DNA of 64,000 nt. It comes from Paguma larvata. Taxonomy: Eukaryota > Chordata > Mammalia > Carnivora > Viverridae. Numbering within the stretch: position 1 is the stretch's first letter; every line of letters starts with the position of its first letter. A program made the position numbers and the translations under genes. Where the stretch lies: assembly GCA_030068075.1 (NCBI GenBank), contig CM057839.1, positions 18,269,167 to 18,333,166 on the forward strand. Reading direction: 5' to 3'. This document shows, one piece after another, positions 11,863-24,019 of the stretch. Under the pieces are notes generated by a model, which saw only the letters and a program-made list of their open reading frames with translations, was not told the origin of the DNA and did not search any database.

Positions 11863-12765
11863 AACATGACTTCAAAACTTCAACAACAAAACCCCATACT
11901 ATCATGAGCAGATGGAAAATGTTATTAAAATGTGTAGGTAAGGTCTTGCAGCTCATCTGATAGACTGATAGCTTACTCTCAGAAACATCTGGATAACGAG
12001 GACTCATTCTAATCATGCATTCGCATTTGAGAAAAATACTTGAACCAGGCTGTGTTCACATGGGTAGGCTGAGACACGAATGGGGGTCCTGCTGGAGTGG
12101 GCATTGACTACTATAGATTCACGACAGGGACGTGGCTCAGAGGAGGTGATCTCAGGGTATAGCCGGGGTAGCTTCTTTACAGAAACGTCATGTGACTACA
12201 AGCTTGAACATGGAAGGCAGCAATTGAGCTTTGAAAAGACATGATGTAGCCTTCACTCACTTAGACATTAATGTCCAAGACTGTCCATGGCCCAGTAACT
12301 TGCATTTCTCTGACTCTCCTGCAGAACTGATGACTCTTTCTGCTTTATAAGCTGGTTATACTATTTTTTTAAATTTTTTAAATAATGCAAATTGGTTTTG
12401 ATTCACCCAGCTAATGGCTGTGTCTAATGTCTCCATTAACCTGAACTTCTTTCTAGAACAGGGTTAGACCAACTACAGACTATGGGCCAACTATCTGTTT
12501 TGGGATAGCCTGTGAGCTAAGAACGACCTTTATATTTTTCAACAGTTGAAGAAACAAATGAAAGAAAAGAAAAATACTTTATATCACATGAAATTTATAT
12601 GAATTTCAAACTTTCATGTATAAATAAAATTTTACCGGAAATGAGGCATTTACATTTGCTCAATGTATTGTCTATGGCTGCTTTCTCACTACAAGGGCAG
12701 AATTGAGTAACTGCAAGAGAAACTAGCTTTGAAAGCCTAAAACATTTACTATCTTCTCATTTACA
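11863..12765. other. No recognisable feature
   Basis: Unassigned intergenic DNA. No repeat boundary or gene that I can defend. Confidence 0.4.
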
Positions 12766-12769
12766 TGGT

Positions 12770-12885
12770 CTATAATATGAGCTCTACTTCTAGAACATAA
12801 GCTCCATGCTGATAAGACTTTTTCTTTTTTACTTTTTTTCACTTCTTTATCCCTAGTACCTAGAAAGGAGCATTCATATAAATGT
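12770..12885 (+). repeat. L2 3'-end-like fragment
   Basis: Shows the L2 3' order: CTTCTAGAACATAAGCTCCATGCTGATAAG, CTTCTTTATCCCTAGTACCTAG, and GAAAGGAGCATTCATATAAATG (compare CTAGACTGTAAGCTCC ... CCCAGTGCCTAGCAC). Ancient and heavily diverged. Confidence 0.6.
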
Positions 12886-13109
12886 ACTAAGTAAGGAAAG
12901 GAGGTAGGGAGAGAAGGAAGGGGGAGAGAATCTGTCAACAAACCAACCCTGAAAATGAAAATTAAACCTAAGGTCTTTTGTCAAGAGCTCTTTATACAAT
13001 ACCTTAGCAACCTATTGAAACCCTTTTGCAACCAACTTTACCTCTACCTCCTCCCAACAGCTATAGACTCAGTAATACCTAACATCCACCCTTGCCTAAC
13101 CACGTCCTT

Positions 13110-13405
13110 TCTCCTTCTAGATACTAACTCTTCCCTCTGCCTAGTGAAATGCTATTCATCCTTTGAAGTCCAAATTCAACACATCTTCTCTACGTGGTCT
13201 TCCCCAGCTTATCCAGAATAAATTGCTTTCTCCTCTTTACTCATACATGGCCACACTTAGTATTTGTAACGTATGATAATTGGGTTTAACTATTTTGCTT
13301 CTTAGCAAAATCAGAAGCATCTCAAAAGCAAAGGATGATGATATTTAATTCATCAGTGTATCCAATTCTGATCTATGACAAGCATTCAATAACTCCTTGG
13401 TAAAC
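13110..13405 (+). repeat. L2 fragment
   Basis: CTTCCCTCTGCCTAGTGAAATGCTATTCATCCTTTGAAGTCC and ACATCTTCTCTACGTGGTCTTCCCCAGC match the L2 3' region (CCCATCCTTCAAGGCCCAG ... GAAGCCTTCCC). A GACAAGCATTCAATAACTCC segment follows, which looks like the L2 tail. An 88-codon open frame across it is not coding. Confidence 0.65.
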
Positions 13406-15425
13406 AAATCAATAACCAGCCAGTACTCCAGGGTGTTAACCCTGAAAAGATCCAACCAGTTGATATGACTTGACTATACTTTCCTATTTTAATAAAACAT
13501 CTGGTGAAATTAAATTGATTATTTTGAATGGGAATTAGAATCTCTCCCTCAAAAAATATTTTGTGCAATGATAACATCAGAATCAGGGTAAAAGGCTCCC
13601 AAGGAGACCACTGCTAGGAGATCACTCGCCTCTTGAAAAAGTTTGGATGTGATTGTTAGATCCAATGATATGATATCCAATATCATATCCAGAGACATTT
13701 CCTAAAGTTGCCAAATGAAAACGATCATAATAATAATGTTCTAAATTTATATAAAACTTTAGGAAATATCATTTAAAAGGAAAAAATATTTACTAGCAAC
13801 TAAATATATGATCTTCTACTTTCGGTGTGATAAGAATAGTTCTACACCTACAAATTGACAAAATTACTGAGTTTAAACGATTTAAAAAATGACTCTGAAA
13901 TCAGAAAAATGGGCAGAGATAAACAATTTAATTCAGCAGGGAAAATTACGAGTCATAAAAATCCCTAAGATGGCAAAATATCCATGTGGATACAGTGAAA
14001 CCGAAATAGAATTATCTTTCTTAATGAGATAATCCGAATTTAGTTGTGCTATTGTTAATCCCAGACCTTCTGAGGCTTTCCCTTAGCTCATCAAGGGTGG
14101 AGACACCTCTGTGAGAACACTAAGGGGTCTCCTATGTTTCTAGGCCTAATAGATTGTTTCTAGAGTCATTTTACCAAGGCTTGATCAGTTTAGTTTGAAG
14201 AAAGGCATCTTAAGTAATTCATAAAAGTTCTAGTTCTTTAAAATTAAACAAATCTAAAGGAAATATTTATTGTTAAAATGCCCAGGCCTATAATAAATCA
14301 GGAATAAGCAATTAACATCCAGAGGAAGTAAGTTGTTTGCCCAAAGGCTATATCCACTCTCTTCTTAGGCAACATAACACCACTTACTGTAAGATTCTTT
14401 CAACCACCAAGAAATTAATACAAATTTTTTTTAAACTTTTGTTTTCACCAGTACATGTCAATGTCATTAGTGGATTGTTTTTAGTAATATTTCAGTAGAC
14501 TCTTTCTTGGACTCTCCATGCTTTAAATCTTAATAATAAACCTAATTCTCAGATTAACCAGTTTTGTCTGAAAATATCTTTCCAGGTCAGTCTAAAAGTC
14601 CACCTATTAAAGACATTGGAAAATATCCCAAAATTGTAAAGAAGGAGGGATGTTAGAGATAAAGAAGTGATTAGCAACAAATGTGCTAGGATGAATTAAT
14701 CATTGATTTTCCCTCTAAAACTTATTTACTCCAAGGAAATAAAAAACATACCTGGAAGAGGAGAAAGAACATTGAAATACAGGAAACTCCCCAGTGCTAA
14801 ATTTGGAAGCAGAGGCCTTCAGAAAGGACTGTGCCGTGGAAATCTTGAAGACAAAGAAGCCCGATAACTCCCACCACATCCTACCCCTGGGCATCTCTTA
14901 AATTTATGGCAACTAGAAAATACACTCTGTTTGTGACAAACTGTGTTATTTCTTCAATATCTGTCTTCTCCGAAGTATATCCTGGATTTTGTTCATTTTA
15001 ATCCCATTTCCTCAGTTGGTCAACGGTCACACAAAATAAAGACTTTATTTTGAGTCTCCCTTGAAACTAGATGAGGTAAAATGTGATTTTTTTTTCTGGC
15101 TATTGGGAGATGAGTGGAAGTGATGTGTTCAATTTCTAAGTCATATTTTGACTTAAGGAGAAGAAGCACACCTTTGCCAATCTTCCTCAATCCCCTGATC
15201 AGTATGTGGACATGTGGACATGAAGGCAGCTATCCTGTGCCATATGCACAAGGCCAGTACTCCCAGGGATACAAAATGGTAAACAGATGGAAATAGAATG
15301 GAGTTCTTGAACTATTTATTCATAATCTTAGAGAGAGAAATATGCTTCTATCTTGGCTGAGCTGAACCTGTATCTTTGTTAAAATATCCTGTGAGAACAG
15401 AAACCATCACTGTACTGTTTTTTCT
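13406..15425. other. No recognisable feature
   Basis: About 2 kb of AT-rich sequence in which I recognise no gene, RNA or assignable repeat. Confidence 0.4.
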
Positions 15426-15489
15426 ATTCCCGATGCCTCCTGGTGGACCAATCAATAAATGTTTGATTAGTGGAAGAATGTCTAGACAA

Positions 15490-15614
15490 AGCTAAGAGGG
15501 ATAGATAGATGGATACATGAATAGATGAATGGACCGATGGATCAATGAGATGATAGATGGAAGATGGAAGATGGAATGGAAGATAGATGGATGATAGATG
15601 GAAGAATGGATTTA
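15490..15614. repeat. Imperfect (GATA/GATG)n tract after an ancient repeat tail
   Basis: Units of GATAGATGGA and GAAGATGGA alternate over about 120 bp. The tract follows CAATCAATAAATGTTTGATTAG (15447-15468), a typical MIR/L2 tail, from which the simple repeat has probably expanded. Confidence 0.85.
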
Positions 15615-16024
15615 AAAAAGAAGTAGACACTGAAGAGAAAATGAGATAATAAGTTTCAGCTTTAAAAATATGCTTCAGACCTACCCAGTCTTCAGTCTTT
15701 CAGTAACACTGGGCTCAAGTTGAAAAGATTTAAATATGGGAATATCTTAAATATTCATAATGTATCACTATAGATGTTGGTCAAGACTTCATGATCAACC
15801 ACATCTACCAGTCCCTCTACCCTGCACAAGTCAACTTTCTCTTCTGCTTTCCCTTTACCCTCAACAGTCGACCTTAATGTTTATTTCACAGAGAAATGAG
15901 AAACTCTCATACTAACACGCTCTATAGCATAACTGTTTCAGCTTTTACCTTATTTAAAATTTCACTGTCATGTGACCTTGGGATGATACTTGGGATGTGA
16001 TGTAAGTGCCAGGCAAACTAGGGA

Positions 16025-16248
16025 TATCAGTATATTATATATTTAGTAGAATTTATTCACTGGGAACTTACATAATCCATACAACCCTACGGCAGGTAAG
16101 ATTATTATTCCCATTTCATAGATGAAGAAACTGAGGTGGATAGAGAGTAAATAATTTGTCAAAAGCAACCCAGTTAGTATGTGGTGGAGCTGTGATTCGA
16201 GTCCAGAATTGTCTGAATCCAAAGCCCGATTTGTGCTAAAGCACTTGA
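16025..16248 (+). repeat. MIR fragment (host of the SINE stub)
   Basis: Good MIR order: AATCCATACAACCCTACGGCAGGTAAG, CCCATTTCATAGATGAAGAAACTGAGG, ATTTGTCAAAAGCAACCCAGTTAG, GTGGTGGAGCTGTGATTCGAGTCC. The element is interrupted at its right end by the 29-bp SINE stub, which inserted after the TGTGCTAAAGCACTTGA motif. Confidence 0.88.
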
Positions 16249-16277
16249 GGGGCACCTGGGTGGCTCAGTCAGTTCAG
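16249..16277 (+). mobile_element. SINE 5' stub (29 bp), tailless
   Basis: Only the SINE head GGGGCACCTGGGTGGCTCAG plus TCAGTTCAG is present. There is no SINE body and no A tail. Flanking 17-bp repeats TGTGCTAAAGCACTTGA (16232-16248) and TGTGCTACTGCACTTGC (16278-16294) match at 14 of 17 positions, so this looks like an old retro-insertion of a 3'-truncated SINE RNA rather than a deletion remnant. Confidence 0.7.
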
Positions 16278-16294
16278 TGTGCTACTGCACTTGC

Positions 16295-17510
16295 CAGTCT
16301 GCGTGGCAATTGCCTGTCTCCTCGTCCAGATCACCCAACAGACTCTAGGTTCCATGAGGGTGGGACTGCTGTATATACTCCCCTTATCTTTGTTATATTC
16401 ATTACTAATTTTAGGGAATTTAGGAAAATTTTAGGGAAAACACATTCATTCAAAATGCTTTTGAAAATAGTGAAGAAATTAGAATGCAATGTGACCATGT
16501 TAGGATATTAGAAATATTTCATTATATGAACCTACATATGTCTTCCCCTTTACCGTGACAGGAAAAGCGGTTGTGTTTACAACTCTCTAATGTCCTTGGT
16601 GTGTTTGTTTGTTTGTTTGTTTAATCCATGGGCATCACTGCCTATTAACCCCCTAGAGTCCGTTTCATATTTGGACATTTTGTTTTCCCTTGTGTACTTT
16701 CCATATAGTTAGGGAGAGCTGTATGTACATACAGAACCCCTTCTTCATATTTGCTCTGCAGAATTTGTACAGTTGTGGCATTTACCTTCTCTCCCAGTGC
16801 TGAATGTTGGTGACATTGAGACGTGATGAGAGCCTTAACTGATGCACAACTTAGTAAAATCTACAAAATTTGACTGGCCTACTGCACTTAAAATGTGTCA
16901 TTGCCTAGCCTCTGCTGATGGCAGGTTTTATAATTTACTATGTGCATTAATACCCAAAAAGTACTTAGAAAGAGCTGGGTGCATAGTGAGGGCTACATAA
17001 GTGTAATCTATCATTCCTACTATCACCTGTCACCTGGAGAAGTTGTCACCTCCTAAGAAATGGGGCTGTTCCAGCCAAATAAGACTTTTTCAGTATTCTC
17101 CACCTTTGTATAAAACAGCAAGTTTCTGAAGTTTGAAAAAAAATATAACTAAGAGCGAAAGCAAAAGGCAACATTGCAAAATAACAGGTAGGCTATTGTC
17201 AATGCAACCATCGCCATTTAAACAGGTCTTTTTCAATGCGGCTACGGCATAGAGACCTTTAATGTGCAAGAGGTGAGCAAAGAGGGCTCCTGCTGCAAAA
17301 AGGGCAAGGTGGTCTTGTAGGCAAGCCAGCAGCAGCCCACAAGCCCAGTAGCATCATCAGGTAGGAAGCCCAGAGCGTGAGAGGGGTCAACAAAAAACAG
17401 GAAGTGCATAACCTGGCCAAGGTGACAGGCTGTCAGGATGGTGGACTCATGTGACAGGATCACAGTTCTCAAGGAACTAGTAAGGAACCAGATCATAGAT
17501 GTCTGCACAT
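16295..17510. other. No recognisable gene; flank of the tailless L1
   Basis: Holds a (GTTT)n run near 16598-16622. The block at 17160-17510 has slightly higher complexity, with an 88-codon minus-strand open frame (17242-17508) that I do not recognise. It could be an old repeat or a decayed pseudogene, but nothing supports a choice. Confidence 0.35.
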
Positions 17511-17527
17511 TAGAATAACATGGGTGG
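17511..17527 (+). repeat. Left target-site duplication of tailless L1
   Basis: TAGAATAACATGGGTGG, repeated without mismatch at 20656-20672. Confidence 0.92.
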
Positions 17528-18890
17528 GGTAGTTGTTATAGAGAACTTGGACCAACATGGCGGAGGAGTAAGGGGACCCAGTATACTCCTTGTCTTTCAA
17601 ACTAAGAAGGACTGAAATCAAAGGACTCCCAGCACCAAAAGTCGGAGAGGAAAGGGGTTGCAGGCTATAAGTAACAGAAAGGGAAACCCAGAAAAACGCC
17701 CCAGGAACCGTGAGTTTAATCTGACGCGGTTAAAACAAACTAGGATACGGAGCTGAGGGGAGGGGGAGCCGTCTTCGGAGAAACCCAGGAAACTGCAGAG
17801 CCGGCCACCTCCGAATGAGAGGGACAGAGAGGGTGAGACCACCACCATCCAGTCCCTAAGTGCAGGGCTTTTGAAGAGAAGTTCTGTGGCTAACAGCAGA
17901 ACTCTCAGCAGAACTCTCCTCGCGCAGGGACTGCCGGCGGCGGCCCAGTCAGCCCGCGTCACACAGAGGCGCTCGCCGCCTGCGGATCGCTTCTAACCCA
18001 GGCACACAATCTACAGCGAAGCTTGGTGTAGCAGGCGGGGAGAGGGTGCCCAACGTGTGAACGCCCAGCAAACTGCACTATGCCGGTGCCCATTGCAGAG
18101 CGAGGACAGAAATAAAGGGGCGAACGGAGGCACTGGGACTGGGAAGAAGGGACTGGAGAGATGCCATTGCTGTCTCACAAGACCACAAACACCGGCCCCA
18201 GGAAGTCACCCCCAAAGCCATCTCTGTGGCAGTGGAGGCATGACTCGCCTACACCAAACCAGCCCCCTCACAGGAGTGACACCTTTCAGCAGGGAGATAC
18301 TGATGCCAAGTTCAGACCACTGCCTGGAGTAACTCCAGGTCATTTCTTCTTTTTTAAATATATGCTCCCCTTTCTCCTTCTTACCATCCCCACCCCTGAG
18401 ATGGCTATCCAGGGTATTGGCTGGCTTAAACGGTCTTTTAACCCAGTCTCTCAAGGCATGTTCTACACCTCCTTCTGTACTTTCCTATCTCTCTCTCTGG
18501 AATAACCAGGCCACATAAGTTCACCTGGGCAACATCTATCTTCATTCCATTTTCCTCGCATCCGTCCTTATTCTGATTTCTCTCAGTCTGGATTAAGCCC
18601 TTTAGTCACTCTACCTCAGCAAAGTCCATTTTCTTCTCCCCCCCGCACCTGTCATTATTCTCTCTGTATATGCTCTGCCACCAGCACACTACATACCCTG
18701 TCCTTAATGTGTAACTGGTACTTCAGGACATTGCCCTCAGAGAATCATTTGTTATTCTTTTTTCTGTTGTGAACTGCTCGTCTGTATCATTTGTCAGTAC
18801 GTTTGAGTATTTCTGTTTTTTGTTTGTCTGTCAGTCTGTTTTCCTTTCCAGGACAACTTCAAGAAACAATCCAAAACACACCTAGCCAAA
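17528..18890 (+). promoter_or_regulatory. LINE-1 5' UTR / internal promoter region
   Basis: About 1.36 kb upstream of the ORF1 ATG. Near its start is CCAACATGGCGG (17552-17563), which resembles the YY1 site near the start of other mammalian L1s. A GC- and CpG-rich stretch lies at about 17920-18110 (GCCGGCGGCGGCCC and neighbours), in sharp contrast to the AT-rich surroundings. The final roughly 390 bp match the region upstream of ORF1 in the intact L1 at 36.4-36.75 kb. Promoter function is inferred from L1 biology, not shown here. Confidence 0.75.
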
Positions 18891-19784
18891 ATGACGAAAC
18901 AGAAGAATTCTCCTCAATAGAATCTATAGGAAATAGTGACAGCTCAAGAATTGATGCAAACAGATATAAGCAACATAACAGAACATGAATATAGAAGGAT
19001 AATCATAAAACTAATCGCTGGGCTTGAAAAAAGCATAGATGAATGCAAGGGGTCCCGCGCGGCAGAGTTTAAGGACCTTAAAAACGGTCAGGAAGAATTA
19101 AAAAAGGCCTTGAATGAATTGCAAAACAAATTGGAGGCAGCCACAGCGCGGATTGAAGACGCAGAAGAGAGAGTACATGAATTAGAAGATAAAATTATGG
19201 AAAAGGAGGAAGCAGAGAAAAAGACAGAGAAGCTGATCCAGGAACAGGAAAGGAGAATTCAAAAGCTGAGTGATGCACTCAAATGAAACAATATCCAGAT
19301 CATAGGAATTCCAGAGGAAGAAGAGAGGGAGAAAGGAGTCAAAAGGGTAACTGAACAAATCATTGCTGAGAACGTCCCCAACATAAGGAAAGAAACAGGC
19401 TTGGAAATCCAAGAGGCACAGAGAACTCCCCTCAGACATAACTTGAATAGACCTTCTGCACGACACATCATAGTGAAACTGGCAAAATATAAAGACAGAG
19501 AGAGAATTCTGAAAGCAGCTAGGGAAAAACGGGTCTTAACATACAAAGGTAGATGCATAAGGGTTGTAGCAGACTTATCTACAGAAACTTGGCAAGCCAG
19601 AAAGGAATGGCAGGATATCTTCAATGTGATGAGCAGGAAGGATATGCAACCAAGAATCCTGTATCCGGCTAGCCTGTCATTCAGAATAGGAGGAGAGATC
19701 AAGGTTTTCCCCAACAAACAAAAACTGAAGGAATTCATCACAAATAAGCCAGCATTACAAGAGATCCTGAGGGGCACTCTATGA
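18891..19784 (+). pseudogene. LINE-1 ORF1 pseudogene
   Basis: The frame corresponds to ORF1p, the RNA-binding trimeric chaperone of L1. It begins at ATG 18891 (MTKQKNSPQ) and ends at TGA 19782-19784 after RGTL. Coiled coil, RRM-like (NNIQIIGIPEEE) and C-terminal ([24 protein letters not shown]) regions all align with the intact copy. Two TAG codons lie just after the start and a TGA at 19284-19286 sits where the intact copy has an arginine codon (VKRNN). I see no frameshift between the stops, so decay is by point mutation, consistent with a moderately young copy. Confidence 0.9.
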
Positions 19785-20655
19785 AGGAAAGGTTGCAAAC
19801 AACACAAACTACCAGAGACAGCCTTTCAAACATGAAACCTACAGATAATACAGGGACTATAAGCCCTTATTTTTCAATATTAACACTGAATGTAAATGGA
19901 CTAAATGCGCCAATCAAAAGACACAGGGTATCAGAATAGATTAAAAAACAAGACCCATCTATTTGCTGTCTTCAAGAAACTCATCTTAGACCTGAGGATA
20001 CCTTCAGACTGAAAGTGAGGGGATGGAGAACCATCTACCATGCTACTGGAAGTCAGAAGAAAGCTGGAGTAGCCACACTTACATCAGACAAACTAGACTT
20101 TAAAATGAATGATGTAATAAGAGATGAAGAAGGACATTATAATAATCACAGGGACTATCCAGCAGGAAGAGCTACCAATTATAAATATCTACGCGCCAAA
20201 TACGGGGGCACTCAAATTTGTAAAACAACTAATTACAAACATAAGCAAACTTATCGATAAAAATGTCTTAATAGTAAGGGACCTTAACACTCCACTCTCA
20301 GCATTGGACAGATCCACAAAACAGAAAATCACCACAGAAACAATGGCCCTGAATGACACATTAGAACAGATGGGCCTCACAGACATCTTTAGGGTCCTTC
20401 ATCCAGAAGCAAAGGAATTTACATTCTTCTCAACTGCACACGGTACATTTTCCAAGACAGACCACATTCTGGGGCACAGGGGAAGCTCTGAATAAATATA
20501 AAAGAATTGAGGTCATACCGTGCACAATTTCATACCACAATGCTTTGAAACTTGGAATCAACCACAGGAAAAAGTCTGGAAAATATCCAAAAAATAGAGG
20601 CTAAGGAACAACCTACTAAAAGACGAGTGGGTCAACCAAGCAATCAGAGAAGAAA
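19781..20655 (+). pseudogene. LINE-1 ORF2 5' fragment (endonuclease domain, broken)
   Basis: Holds most of the endonuclease domain: [41 protein letters not shown], a [12 protein letters not shown] segment (here RDLNTPLS, the G changed) and the DHILGH region. A TAG interrupts it early (VSE-stop-IKKQD), and small indels near 20140 (ACATTATAATAATCACAG) and near 20480 shift the frame. The canonical ATG is at 19832. The frame is also open back to an ATG at 19781 that overlaps the ORF1 stop (ATGA). The sequence ends in ORF2 at the insertion boundary, with no reverse transcriptase. Confidence 0.88.
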
Positions 20656-20672
20656 TAGAATAACATGGGTGG
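20656..20672 (+). repeat. Right target-site duplication of tailless L1
   Basis: TAGAATAACATGGGTGG, identical to 17511-17527. The host sequence resumes with CTATAAACTGAAGCC. Confidence 0.92.
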
Positions 20673-23045
20673 CTATAAACTGAAGCCAAAATATAAACCA
20701 GGAGCTTAATTGTAACAAATAGTGAAAAATCCTCATAGGAGTTCAAGATTAAAGAAGAGGCAGAAGTAAGCCAACCTCTTCATGAACTAATGAATAAAAT
20801 TCCTCTAATTGGAGATACGACTGAATCCAAAATCTGAAGGTGGGCTGAGTCTGAAGGTTGTACCTATGGAATAGAACTGAAGGAAGTGAACCCAGTGATG
20901 GCAGTGAAAGAGACTTTGAAGACTAGGAGGAAAGCAGGCTACACATTTTATCTTTATCATTTCAAATCACGACCTTGGGCAAAGAACATTTATTGTCATA
21001 CAAGTCTAATAGCCTTGACCGCTCAGAGAGTTCTTGTAAGAAATTCATATAACAAAGATGCTTCAAAATCGCTTAGCATAGAATTTTTATATTCTTTTGC
21101 TAGTTTTCATTTGTTGAATCTTCTAATCTACATATCTCTAAAAATCTTTAGGCTATCATTTAAAAACCCAATGTCATATGCCCTCATTAAGGAAGCAATT
21201 TAGGCTAACTAATGTCATTATATTACTGAACATTCTAACTAATCTGACAAATTTTTCATAACCACCCAGTGGGATCTAGACTCCCTGGGAATTTCTAACA
21301 GACATGCTGATAGAGGGAGGAAGAAATAAAAATAAAAATAAAAAGCAAATCTTTTCAACACTGTCACTTTAGAAATCTTATTTGCTGGAAACTGGAATTA
21401 AGGCCCCCATCCCTTTATAAAATCCTCTCCCCAACTTAAGGAAAAACCTTAGACAACCTCACATTTCTCGCTACCTCCCAAGGTAAAACTCCACTGGCAA
21501 AAATACTTGTAACATAACAACCTCTCCTCACGTTTTGGACTACTGGACACAAAGGGCAGAAATAACGAAAGTGCCATTATTCTTTTGATTTAGAAACTTA
21601 GCATTAGCCAGGCTTACTGCAGCTTTGGGATACTACTAGTAATAACAGACTTTGTCTTTAATTCACTGATTAATAAATTTCCTGAAGAATTAAATGAAAT
21701 CAACACAACAAGAAAGCTATGTCTGCCACAAGATGATCTGGGAAATGAAAGCAAGCAAGAGATGAGAATGTCAGACTCAGAACCACATGCACTCATGAAC
21801 GGGATATTGAGATGGCTATGGAAGCACTGTCACTTTTAAAAATAAAGCCTTTTCCTTAAGAGACTATCCCTTTGTCACTACTCAAAATGAAAGTTATAAG
21901 ACTAAAATAAACCTGACATTTAAGAATGTGATTAAAATGAATTATGGATGAAAAGTGTACAGAAATAAAGCAAAGTACATTGAGGGACACAAATAATAAT
22001 AAAATAAAATAAATAAGCAAAAGAAAAATCTCAATGTTTATTGTTTTCCTGAATGACAGAAAGTTAATAAAGTTTGTATCTGTGTGATGTAATAATAAAT
22101 TTTGGATTCAGCAATTATTTGTGTAAAGATTTTATAATCAATTTGTAATCTGTCTTCCTACTATTCTAACACAAAACATACACGCTGTCCTTAGGTACTG
22201 AATAAAAAATAAATAACTTGATAATTATGCCAATAATGCCTTTGTAATAAATATTTGCTCATTTCATAATAATCCCATCAGTTGACCATAGATCTACATG
22301 GAAAGTACTCAATAAACAATTACCAACAGACTGACTGAATTCCACGGAAGGAATGCACACAGATAGGCAACTTTGAAGAAGTTTTGAAAAAAGTAAACCT
22401 CTTCTAATAAAATTACAAGTAAGTTCATGTTGAAACTAGAATCAAGATAAAGGGATCTGGCATATAGTACGTATTCAATAAATGATTTTTATTTGACGCA
22501 TTATTTTTGATAAGGAAAATAGAGTAACAGATTGTTTTATATGAAAATGTATAACTCGGAGTTCTGGGAAACATATTCAGCTCAGTTCAAGGTTGTGGTT
22601 TCTGAAGTGTGGCGAGTTGCAAATGAGGGATACACAGAGCTCCTGAATTCAATGTGAACATGAGAAAGGGCAAATCCGGAAGACATGAAGCACATACTTA
22701 AATAAAGACATATTTAGTTTAGCTCAATAACTATTGTTATTAATCAATACGTAACAGGAATTGAGATACTTATTTATAATATTGTATACTATGGGCTTCT
22801 TATTTTTCCATTAACAATATTAACAACAATAATAACTTTGTATGGGTATGTGACGATTTTACCAAACAACCATCCTTCATCCAGGAATATGGCTTCCTCA
22901 ATTCTATCACCTTATCTCGTCACCGCAAGAAGAGGTATTGACCCAAGGTTGGCTGAGCCACAGATACCATTTCTTTAGCAATATAAATTATACCAATTGT
23001 CAAGAAGGACTTCACAGTAGATGAAGATACTAACACACCTTAATA
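20673..23045. other. No recognisable gene or young repeat
   Basis: About 2.4 kb of AT-rich sequence without SINE or young L1. Short pieces such as ATAGTACGTATTCAATAAATG (about 22465-22485) look like MIR tails on the minus strand. A 105-codon open frame at 20886-21203 has no coding signature that I can recognise. Confidence 0.4.
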
Positions 23046-23049
23046 AAAC

Positions 23050-23640
23050 AGTTACTAAATATAATAGCTATTTCTGTGATGTGGTTTAACTTGAAGAAGC
23101 TAAGAATGTGGCTGCCATCTTCCCTGACATGTAGAGAGACACTCGGTCTGTGGCAGAAAGCCAAATAAACAGAGGGGCAGGAGAGAAGAATAAAGGATAG
23201 TTAGACAGGGAGAAAGTGGTGGAGGGAGAAGAAGGAGGAGAGAAAGAGAATGAAAATAAATGAAAATATCCTGAAGAAATCAAGTCCGAGTCCAACTTCC
23301 TACCTGCTCCCCTGCCTTCGATGTCAATGAGTTAAACCAAATTAATTCCCTCTCAGTCTATGACTCACTGCAGTCCTCCTGTGCCTAAGTTAATTTGAGT
23401 GTCTTTCACTTACAACTGGGGGTGAGAGGTAACCCAGACTAATGCCACTGCTCTGGGATTTCTGAATCTCTGGTTTGCCACATCTTCCCATTTCCGTTCT
23501 TCTAGCCTTCAACACCTGAGGAACCAATTTTCTGTATCACATTTCCTCTCATTGAAATTCTTAGCCCAGTTTCTATTCTCCTGGCTGGACCCCAACTGAT
23601 ACAGTATCTGAAACTGCAGCTTGGGAAAGAGGGTCTTGGG
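23050..23640. repeat. Possible old LTR or hAT-like repeat
   Basis: The stretch TTCTCCTGGCTGGACCCCAACTGATACAG (23576-23604) resembles the conserved end of old mammalian interspersed repeats (MaLR-like or similar). A purine-rich segment (GGAGGGAGAAGAAGGAGGAG) lies at 23221-23240. Family and boundaries are uncertain. Confidence 0.3.
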
Positions 23641-24019
23641 AACATACACTTCAGAATCATCAGCATACAGATGGTAAGCGAAGCTACGGAGTTGGAGTTG
23701 AGTGACATTCCTGGGGAGGAGCGGGGAGGGTCAGAAGCGGAGATCATTTTAAAAACAAACATTTTAAAACAACAAAACTAATGTGTGCTAGGTGATGGCA
23801 CTTTCACCTTGAATGCAAGATGACTTTGGCCTAAAGAAGGCCCAAAATAATAGACAAAATCTTTCACGAAAGAAAGATTTCACACTACTACAATCTTTCA
23901 CGTGGCCACAATCTACACTACGGCCCTAAGTGACACAGTCCGGTAAAGAAGAAAAGCTAAAATTGAGAAAAACTGAAACTGAGGTAATTGTTCTCATTAT
24001 AAGACTGACTTCCTCCCGT

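Larger units (their letters stand above)
17528..20655 (+). mobile_element. LINE-1 with full-looking 5' end, 3'-truncated, no poly(A)
   Basis: The insert holds a long 5' UTR, ORF1 and about 820 bp of ORF2, then stops in the middle of ORF2 after GCAATCAGAGAAGAAA, directly against the second copy of a 17-bp duplication. This is the reverse of ordinary L1 truncation, which removes the 5' end. There is no A-rich tail and no 3' UTR. The 17-bp duplication is perfect, which supports a single insertion event and argues against a later 3' deletion. The ORFs carry several stops and frameshifts, so the copy is inert. Confidence 0.93.

Noticed and set aside
17242..17508. Possible processed pseudogene beside the tailless L1
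   Set aside because: The translation in either strand did not match any protein I could name, and no A tail or TSD of its own was found.
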